Positions 8,540 to 13,416 of a stretch of DNA of 13,416 bases are shown one piece after another. The DNA is from Phoronis pallida (Eukaryota; Phoronida; Phoronidae), in contig JAOXYC010161105.1 of NCBI GenBank assembly GCA_028565715.1, positions 1 to 13,416 on the forward strand. The letters are read 5' to 3'. How positions within the stretch are numbered: the stretch's first letter is position 1; every line of letters begins with the position of its first letter. Both the position numbers and the translations under genes were made by a program. The notes under the pieces are model-generated. The model was not told where the DNA came from. It made no database searches and saw only the letters and a list, made by a program, of their open reading frames with translations.

Positions 8540-9258
8540 TATAACCTAATTCTGCCACCAGGGGGAGTTAGAGTAGATGTGATGATCCGGAGAGCAAGTG
8601 GTGCTGGCACAAGTATGTGCCTGCCAAGTTTTATTAAAATCTGTAAAGCTGTTTTTGAAAAAAAGTGTGAACAAGCAATTGTCGATTTCTGAACTAATTC
8701 TGCCAACAGGGGGAGTTAGCTGGACGTGACACACCGAGAAGGGACTTGTGCTGGCGCATTAACCTAAGGAACATGTGTGCCAAGTTTCATCAAAATACTT
8801 TGAGCAGTTTTCAAGAAAAATGTGAACATAGCAGTTGTCGATTTCCGAACTAATTAATTCTGCCACCAAGGTGAGTTAGGGTCAACGTGATGACCTGAAA
8901 AACAATTGGTGCTGGGGCATTGTCAAAAGGTATGTTCTCGCCAAGGTTTTAAAATAGGTCAAGAAGTTTTCAAAGAAAAGTGCAAACAAGCAATTGTTGA
9001 TTTCCCAAATAATTCTGCCAACAGGTGGATTTATGGTAGACGTGTCTAGCCGAAAAGCAACTGGTGCTAAGGAAAATGTGTGCCAAGTTTTGTCAAAATC
9101 CATTGAGTGGTTTTCGAGAAAAAGTGTGAACAAGCAATTGTCGATTTCCGAACTAATTCTGCCACCAGGGGGAGTTAGGATAGACGTGACAACCTGGAAA
9201 GCGACTGGTGCTGGTGCATTGACCAAATTTTGAGCGCTTTTTGAGAAAAAGTGCGAAC
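8540..9258. repeat. tandem array family B, ~152-bp units, box GCCAMCAGGGGGAGTT
   Basis: Boxes start at 8554, 8702, 8862, 9017 and 9161 (spacings 148, 160, 155 and 144 bp). Units share AACTAATTCTGCCACCAGGG, TAGACGTGAC, ACTGGTGCTGG, TGTGCCAAGTTT, a GAGAAAAAGTGTGAACAAGC block and AATTGTCGATTTCCGAAC. The layout parallels family A: box, GAC segment, CCAAGTTTxGTCAAAATC, then a GAGAAAA segment. The two families therefore have a common origin but have diverged strongly. The last unit is cut short, and its AAGCAAAGTT-containing end was the target of the 88-bp MITE. Confidence 0.88.
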
Positions 9259-9268
9259 AAGCAAAGTT

Positions 9269-9356
9269 AAGACTGAACTCCAGACCCTCTACTCTGGTCG
9301 AGGGACGCGCGATTGTTTCAGTCTGTCGTTTTCAACGACGGGCTGAGTTCAGTCTA
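9269..9356. mobile_element. 88-bp hairpin-rich MITE with 10-bp target duplication
   Basis: The ends AGACTGAACTC and GAGTTCAGTCT are exact 11-bp inverted repeats. Perfect direct repeats AAGCAAAGTT lie at 9259-9268 and 9357-9366. Two internal hairpins are visible: CCAGACCCTCTACTCTGG and GTCGTTTTCAACGAC. The element interrupts the tail of the tandem array, so it is younger than the array. It is far too short to encode anything and must have been mobilised in trans. The duplication length (9-10 bp, depending on how the terminal A is assigned) does not fix the superfamily. It lies about 60 bp beyond the exon 7 donor. Confidence 0.8.
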
Positions 9357-9416
9357 AAGCAAAGTTGAACGCTACATTATGCGACCACAAGTGGAGGCAT
9401 AACAATATAAACTTAC

Positions 9417-9513
9417 CGAAAAGTCCAAACTAGAAGAGTCTTTAATAAAAGCCTCGTTCAGAATATCGTCTGTTGTCATTGTTGTTTCATTTTCTGTACT
9501 AACTAGAGTGGGG
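9417..9513 (-). CDS. exon 7: middle of SVEP1-like linker domain
   Basis: This 97-nt exon is phase 2 in and phase 0 out. The acceptor is CCAATTTTTCAG at 9515-9514 and the donor is GTAAGT at 9416-9415. It encodes PTLVSTENETTMTTDDILNE followed by AFIKDSSSLDFS. The other two frames contain stops within a few codons of the acceptor, so the frame is forced. It joins exon 8 through codon GAC (Asp) and exon 6 at a clean codon boundary. The NET sequon and Thr-rich start suggest a surface loop. The following ILNEAFIKDSSSLDFSDEI resembles the helix LKRTLNKDPMYSFQLASEI that I recall from SVEP1. It is too short to be seen as an open frame and was found by phase tracing. Confidence 0.82.
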
Positions 9514-9867
9514 CTGAAAAATTGGTAAAATTTTAAGGACTAGTGTACATTGTCACTCAACTTTTGAATTGTGGCATTTCTTTCAGCAAGATGATCAAGT
9601 ATAAGGAACTGCTACATGTATGTAATGGGCACATAGCAAAGTTAACATGATTTCCCCAGGTTATACTGTTTTTTCCATCAAGTATTATGTAATTTGTCCG
9701 ATTGATGTACGCATGTTTGGCAGTAGTTATGCAATACGTCCATTGGCAGAGGCCAATTAAGGGCAAATTTTAAATTGCCATACGTTGGGGGGTACAGGAG
9801 CGCAGTACGGAAAAATGTGACACCATCTTCACGTTGAATAAAATGTATAGTCTAGTTTTTAACTTAC
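9514..9867 (-). other. intron between exons 8 and 7 (354 bp)
   Basis: This is AT-rich intron sequence without recognisable repeats. Open frames at 9557-9766 and 9770-10045 are shadows of exon 8 or chance. Confidence 0.7.
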
Positions 9868-10120
9868 TCCATATTATCAAGTTCAATTTCCAGTGTTGCA
9901 TCATCAGCTGCACGCCTTGAACGATATCCTGAGCTACATGACAGGGTAGTTTTGATTCCTCTACAGTCACTAAAATGACATAGACCTCTCCATTTACGGG
10001 CAAGGTGGCTGAAGGCACGACGACAACGGGTTTGGAATTTTCCATTCATGGGATCACTACATGAAATTAAAGTTCTATATCTCACTCTCAATCTGTATCT
10101 TTTCTTGAGTGGTCTCTTTC
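9868..10120 (-). CDS. exon 8: Cys-containing SVEP1-like linker domain with furin-type site
   Basis: This 253-nt exon is phase 1 in and phase 2 out. The acceptor is CTTTTTTAG at 10122-10121 and the donor is GTAAGT at 9867-9866. It begins with a very basic stretch (GKRPLKKRYRLRVRYR). A segment with five cysteines follows (ISCSDPMNG, TRCRRAF, LCHFSDCRG, LSCSSGY), then the basic site RSRR and a short strand ATLEIELDN. From memory, human SVEP1 has the same order: a Cys-bearing helical segment, RIKR, then KIKLIFNIT, followed by a helix and GCC2/GCC3 repeats. RSRR fits the furin consensus R-x-K/R-R. Function is inferred by that analogy only. I know of no named domain that covers this stretch. Confidence 0.82.
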
Positions 10121-10562
10121 CTAAAAAAGAAAGTCATTTTGCATTAGTCTCGGCCTATGAACTGTTATGATAGGTAGTCTACTGTGGGGCAATCTTTTTC
10201 AGTATGATGACATCTTCTAACTAATATATACATCAAACAATTGTAATAAGGACTGTGTTTTCATACAATCAGGTTTTGTGTAAAAATATAACATGAGAGG
10301 TCAGTTTGCAATTTAAAGTTGTAATTCAAAGTCTAAATGCCAATATTGTGTCATTAATGTTTGCTATAAAACTATTTTACCAAAGTTGAGTCCTCAACAT
10401 AATTTTTTCACTGCCCCAGTAAGACAAACCCCAAACAAAAAACACCCACCAGTGCATCACTTGTAATTCCCCCATTGATAATTGTGTTTTCAGAATAAAA
10501 TATTTGTAACTGTAAGACTGAAAGGATAGGTAGATGTGTGGTACGACCACCTGAATACGTAC
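10121..10562 (-). other. intron between exons 9 and 8 (442 bp)
   Basis: This is AT-rich sequence with nothing recognised. The open frame that runs from exon 9 into it is simple read-through past the donor. Confidence 0.7.
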
Positions 10563-10727
10563 CAATATTACACTGAGAAAGGTGTGTTGCTCCTAGTCCT
10601 GCAGTGGTAGTCCCCTTAGGACATGGTTGGCAATTGGCATAGCCTGCGCTGTCTTTATAGTAGCCTCTCAAACACTGTGTACAGTTTCTGCTACGTTCAT
10701 TCTCATCTTCACCCATGGGACAGTACA
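10563..10727 (-). CDS. exon 9: GCC2/GCC3-type repeat preceding the linker domain
   Basis: This 165-nt exon is phase 1-1. The acceptor is TGATATCCAG at 10729-10728 and the donor is GTACGT at 10562-10561. It encodes YCPMGEDENERSRNC, CTQCLRGYYKDSAG and CQPCPKGTTTAGLG, ending LSQCNI. Six cysteines are present and both Gly-containing cores are intact. The first block is rich in Glu, Asp and Arg. NCT is a sequon. It joins exon 10 through TTG (Leu) and exon 8 through GGA (Gly). It is a single repeat between two linker-type domains, so the protein alternates linkers and repeats rather than having just one repeat block. Confidence 0.86.
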
Positions 10728-11094
10728 CTGGATATCAGAAATATTGGAATTAAACTGCAGCTGCAGTTTAAAATGCATACGGTAAATTCTAATAACTTAT
10801 AACTCCAGAACTCTCTCTGGTGCGAACTATTAGAGAATTTTTACAGGTGTACGAACTATTGATAGACCTCTCCTCCCGGGGCCCCCTTAATTTTTCAGCC
10901 CTAGAATTGATCCTCCTTAAATTTGTATTTTGGAAACTTCCATTCAGTTTGATAACTTTAATGAGCACTGTATGTTAGCTCATTTGATCTATCTGAATGT
11001 ACATCACTGCAGATGAGACACACACTCCAGAATGTCTTGTGTTGGTAGCTTTTTTAAAAGCCTTTTAAAAAAAATTGAAAATGTATTAACTTAC
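10728..11094 (-). other. intron between exons 10 and 9 (367 bp)
   Basis: This intron contains a 22-bp perfect palindrome (10750-10771) and a short run of C and G near 10870. No gene is seen. Confidence 0.65.
10750..10771. repeat. 22-bp perfect palindrome centred on CAGCTG
   Basis: The core AACTGCAGCTGCAGTT extends symmetrically to TTAA at the left and right outer positions. The centre is a CAGCTG E-box, flanked by overlapping CTGCAG. It could be a bHLH site or chance. It lies just upstream of the exon 9 acceptor in the gene's direction. Confidence 0.75.
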
Positions 11095-11347
11095 AGCAAA
11101 TGTTATTATCCTCCTGAGTCCACAATTTGGTCCCTTCTGGGCAAACAAGATGGTCATTAAATGTCTTATAACTGACAAAGTCTAAAGAGCATTCAGCACC
11201 AGCAGGACCTTGGTATAGCTTATGTACCAGTGATACAGGATTGGTAATTAAAAGTAGCTGGGTCTGTATTGCAGTGGTAGCATAGGCGAAATCTATATCT
11301 TTTCGAGTCCTTTCCAGTATTTCCTAACTGAAGTCCACTACCAAAAC
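11095..11347 (-). CDS. exon 10: duplicate of exon 13, interrupted by in-frame TAG near its start
   Basis: This 253-nt exon is phase 0 in and phase 1 out. The acceptor is CTTTTTTCTAG at 11349-11348 and the donor is GTAAGT at 11094-11093. It aligns with exon 13 without gaps at roughly 80% of bases and about 60 of 84 residues (hand count). Shared blocks include DFAYATT or EFAYATT, NPVSL, KLYQGPAGAECSL and HLVCPEGT. Codon 8 is TAG (11326-11324) where exon 13 has TAT. An AG acceptor formed by that very TAG would start the exon at 11323 in phase 0, dropping eight codons and the stop. Either the exon uses that site, or the gene copy is broken, or the base is an error. The end runs into exon 9 with a C-x-G-type pattern. 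Confidence 0.72.
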
Positions 11348-11690
11348 CTAGAAAAAAGTTAATCATGAAAAATGAATGACAAAATGTAATAACTATAACC
11401 TAACTTACAAACCAGAACAATATTAATTTACCCTTACTCACTAGTAAAAGTCAAATTTATTCTTGTGCAAGGTTCATCTGGCTGAGATCCAAGGTGAGAT
11501 ACAATCTCCCAAACTCAAGACAAGATACTATATGTCTGATTTGGACCTCCATTTTAGCAACAGTTTCATAAAAGTGAAGATATTGAGTTCTCCATAATGA
11601 TGAGATATTACAAACTAGGCAAACAATTTTGATGAAATCCGTAAGCGATTCTATGTTCTCAATCATGAATTCTGGCCATGCTTCACGTAC
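11348..11690 (-). other. intron between exons 11 and 10 (343 bp), partly open reading
   Basis: The exon 11 frame stays open past donor GTACGT (11690) for 77 codons, to a TAA at 11459-11457. An AATAAA hexamer overlaps that stop. A second strong donor, GTGAGTAAGG, lies at 11441-11440. The segment next to exon 10 (11348 to about 11455) resembles the sequence upstream of exon 13. Confidence 0.6.
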
Positions 11691-11914
11691 CTTATCGCTT
11701 GTAGTGTAGTTCAATATAAGATAATACAGGTTGATTGCATCAACCATTCCAGACTGTGTGGTAGATGCCAATTTTAAATTTGGACCTATTGCTGTTAGAG
11801 TTGTGTTGAAGAACAGTTGAAGTCGGTCGTTACATTGAGATTTACTCTGAGTGCCTGTCATATTGTAAACCAGTTTCACGTGTTCAAGATACTGTGGCGG
11901 AGTAGGCCTATGAG
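11691..11914 (-). CDS. exon 11: linker with beta-strand and helical segments, 3' end uncertain
   Basis: The start is secure: acceptor GTTTTTCTAG at 11916-11915, phase 1, giving HRPTPPQYLEHVKLVYNMTG. It continues QCNDRLQLFFNTTLTAIG and DAINLYYLILNYTTSDK. I end it at donor AAG|GTACGT (11690-11689) because that gives phase 0 and joins exon 10 in frame, for 224 nt in all. Three sequons (NMT, NTT, NYT) are present. VKLVYNMTG resembles the strand KIKLIFNIT that I recall from the SVEP1 linker. If the donor is not used, the frame runs on to TAA at 11457. I do not recognise a named domain. Confidence 0.65.
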
Positions 11915-12046
11915 CTAGAAAAACAAACAGATAACATTACAATGAACTCCAAACACAAATGTGTCTAGACACAGAAAAATACTGGGTGTCCCAAAAGAAA
12001 TTACCCCCAAACTTTGGGCTCTTGTAAAAATATTTTTTTTCTTTAC

Positions 12047-12214
12047 CTGGAAAGAATTGATTGTTTTTTGATTTGTCTGTAGCCCCATTACGAATTGTGT
12101 AAGTGCCACTCGGACACATCTGACATGAACTTTGACCTGTTTCCGTCTGATACTGGCCAAGCGGACACGGTAGGCATGTGTTTTCACTTGCATAAGTTCC
12201 TGCTGCACAAGGCA
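12047..12214 (-). CDS. exon 12: GCC2/GCC3-type repeat lacking its last cysteine
   Basis: This 168-nt exon is phase 1-1. The acceptor is CACCTTTTAG at 12216-12215 and the donor is CCAG|GTAAAG at 12046-12045. It encodes [28 protein letters not shown] and [14 protein letters not shown], then [12 protein letters not shown]. The first five cysteines fit the family. The sixth, expected after ATDKS, is missing, so one disulfide partner is unpaired or pairs elsewhere. It joins exon 13 through TTG (Leu) and exon 11 through GCT (Ala). The intron to exon 11 is only 132 bp. The [20 protein letters not shown] core is the closest to the family consensus in the window. Confidence 0.86.
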
Positions 12215-12794
12215 CTAAAAGGTGACAAAAAATGTTTTAAAAAGTTCTCCTGGATCTTTCTACATATTTGATAACAAATTGAAATATAGAATGACAATTA
12301 GTGGCTCATTTTCTTCGCAATTAATATTATCCACCGAAGCACAGTCAAGTAAACTTCCGAAAAAGCAACTTAAAATGTTCCAATTTTTAGCCTTATTATA
12401 TCAAAAAAATTTAAGTTTAAAACTTAGTATTTTGGACATGTTAAGATAAATATGTCATTGGAGTAAATTTCAGATCTGCACATTAAATTTCCAAAAAACG
12501 CAAGCCATCAAAGATGTCATGTAAAATTCTGCAAATTACGCGGGTCATAAGTGGCCTTAGCGGAAATATTGATCACATGATTTCAATGGTCACTTTACAG
12601 CACAATTTTACTGCCATTTTTGTAAAACAAGCCATTAAAGTGTTGTTTATTGTAACTATTGGAAATTTTTACCATCCATCTAACATAATATTTAATCATT
12701 GGAATCTTTAATTTTGTAGTTGTTTGCTTAAACATTTTTTGAGATATAATACCATTAAATTTGGAACGTTTTTGCCTGAATCACATCAACTTAC
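12215..12794 (-). other. intron between exons 13 and 12 (580 bp)
   Basis: Plus-strand open frames at 12222-12449 and 12514-12711 have no domain or codon pattern that I can support. Otherwise this is plain AT-rich intron. Confidence 0.7.
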
Positions 12795-13047
12795 AGCACT
12801 GGTTATTATCCTTCTCAATCCTTAGTTCGGTTCCTTCTGGGCAAACAAGATGGTTTTTGTCTGTCTTTTTATCCACAAGAACCAAGGAGCATTCAGCACC
12901 TGCAGGGCCTTGGTACAGCTTGAGTAGGAGTGATACAGGATTTTCAATTAAAACTAACTGGGTCCTTATCATAGTGGTAGCATAGGCAAATTCTCTATCT
13001 GTTCGAGTCCTTTCGAGTATTTCATAACTAAAGTCCACTATCAAAAC
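12795..13047 (-). CDS. exon 13: intact copy of the duplicated 253-nt exon (first exon in window)
   Basis: This exon is phase 0 in and phase 1 out. The acceptor is ACTCTTTTCTAG at 13049-13048 and the donor is GTAAGTTGAT at 12794-12793. It encodes VLIVDFSYEILERTRTDREF, YATTMIRTQLVLIENPVSLL, KLYQGPAGAECSLVLVD and HLVCPEGTELRIEKDNNQC. The frame is open throughout. It looks like a mixed helix and strand segment that ends in the C-P-x-G block opening a Cys-rich repeat, which then continues in exon 12. The role is unknown. By position it is the counterpart of exons 7-6, a non-repeat domain feeding into GCC2/GCC3. The exon before it is outside the window. Confidence 0.83.
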
Positions 13048-13416
13048 CTAGAAAAGAGTTTATAACCATCATGATAAAAGATGATAAAATGTAGAACTTT
13101 ATTTAATCAGCCAGAACACACACATGCAAGTTGTAAGAGTTAAATTCACTGTATTATGGTGTGCATAGCTCACCCCCTGTCTCCAAAGCATCCTACAAGC
13201 TGGTCCCGGTCCCTCCCTACTCAAAACAAGAATGTTTTGACAAACAGTAATTAGTATTAACTGGCACATTTTTAGCAAAAAAACGTGTGTATGTCAATGT
13301 TTTTTTTTATAGGGCTGCAACGATAACGGAATGTTCACAATTTGATTACTCGCCTTTTTTCCCACATTTTGATTTTCACGATTTAATTATTTCACTGCAA
13401 GATGTCGTTTTGTAAT
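13048..13416 (-). other. intron upstream of exon 13, with possible hAT-like end
   Basis: The part next to exon 13 (13048 to about 13150) resembles the intron next to exon 10. AGGGCTGCAACGAT at 13311-13324 resembles the CAGGGCTGCAACGATTA-type ends of some hAT elements that I recall, but only one end lies in the window. No exon with a phase-0 donor is visible here. Confidence 0.5.

Larger units (their letters stand above)
6346..9416 (-). other. intron between exons 7 and 6 (3.07 kb), mostly tandem array
   Basis: From about 6938 to 9258 this intron is a two-family tandem repeat. An 88-bp MITE follows. The 6600-6930 part is unique-looking, apart from ATGCGTCCACG occurring twice (about 6777 and 6821). 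Open frames at 7339-7557, 7672-7869, 8041-8373 and 8882-9233 on either strand are made by the repeats and are not genes. Confidence 0.75.
171..13047 (-). other. partial multi-exon gene, SVEP1-like Cys-rich secreted protein (13 exons, both ends outside window)
   Basis: Thirteen minus-strand exons can be chained with every junction in phase. In transcript order they are 12795-13047, 12047-12214, 11691-11914, 11095-11347, 10563-10727, 9868-10120, 9417-9513, 6249-6345, 5713-5871, 4127-4303, 3328-3489, 2674-2829 and 171-338. Seven carry GCC2/GCC3-type repeats with six cysteines and a CPxG core. The linker in exons 8-7-6 resembles, from memory, the SVEP1 segment that precedes its own such repeats. 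SVEP1 is a large secreted matrix protein with VWFA, sushi, HYR, GCC2/GCC3, EGF and pentraxin domains. By analogy, sushi or HYR exons might lie to the right and EGF exons to the left, but this is inference. Many N-x-S/T sites fit a secreted product. No transmembrane segment or signal peptide is visible. One exon carries a stop, so part of the locus may be decaying or alternatively spliced. Confidence 0.75.

Noticed and set aside
6961-9175. CRISPR-like regular repeats
   Set aside because: Units of ~157 bp are similar through their whole length, with no unique spacers, in a eukaryotic intron.
8041-9233. Open frames of 79-114 codons on both strands in the array
   Set aside because: They follow the repeat units and change with each copy. 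Repeated peptides such as PPGGRISSEIDNCLFTLF are translations of the DNA repeat.
11095-11347. Alternative frame of exon 10 beginning FGSGLQLGNTGKDSKRYRF
   Set aside because: It ends at a stop inside the exon, and the same frame in exon 13 has several stops. The other frame is shared by both copies.
11442-11517. A separate small exon reading PDEPCTRINLTFT ending at donor GTGAGTAAGG
   Set aside because: The peptide looks plausible and resembles a SVEP1 strand, but its phase 1 end would put exon 10 in a frame that hits a stop after about 40 codons and loses the match with exon 13.

Overview
The window is eukaryotic nuclear DNA. It is AT-rich and intron-dense, holds several DNA-transposon relics, and contains no bacterial-style operons, rRNA or tRNA genes that I can see. 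Repeated palindromes such as GTAGGCCTAC, a CCCGGGGGGG-ended miniature transposon and the gene's domain make-up suggest a marine invertebrate. A deuterostome (echinoderm or hemichordate) is my best guess, with modest confidence.

One large gene fills the window on the minus strand, from exon 13 (12795-13047) down to exon 1 (171-338). Exons are numbered 1 to 13 by rising coordinate, so transcription runs 13 to 1. Neither the start codon nor the stop codon is present. I placed thirteen exons by matching AG acceptors and GT donors to reading phase, and every junction keeps frame under the chosen model. Seven exons (12, 9, 5, 4, 3, 2, 1) each encode one Cys-rich repeat of the GCC2/GCC3 (ephrin-receptor-like) type, all symmetrical phase 1-1, which is classic exon-shuffling architecture. 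Exons 8-7-6 encode a linker domain that aligns, from memory, with the segment preceding the GCC2/GCC3 repeats of vertebrate SVEP1, including a basic furin-type site at the same place. The product is therefore probably a secreted, SVEP1-like extracellular-matrix or adhesion protein.

The right part (10.5-13.05 kb) carries a duplicated 253-nt exon (exons 13 and 10). The downstream copy has an in-frame TAG that also creates an in-phase splice acceptor. Exon 11 has a good internal donor, but its frame stays open for 77 more codons.

The introns hold the mobile and repetitive DNA. A 367-bp MITE with perfect 8-bp target duplications lies nine bases past the exon 4 donor. A ~0.87-kb foldback-type element with nested inverted repeats lies at 4334-5207, with a degraded pogo/Tigger-like transposase start just beyond it. 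The 3.07-kb intron at 6346-9416 is dominated by a two-family tandem array with a ~157-bp period and a conserved CCAMCAGGGGGAG box that resembles a CTCF core. The array is capped by an 88-bp hairpin-rich MITE with perfect 10-bp target duplications.
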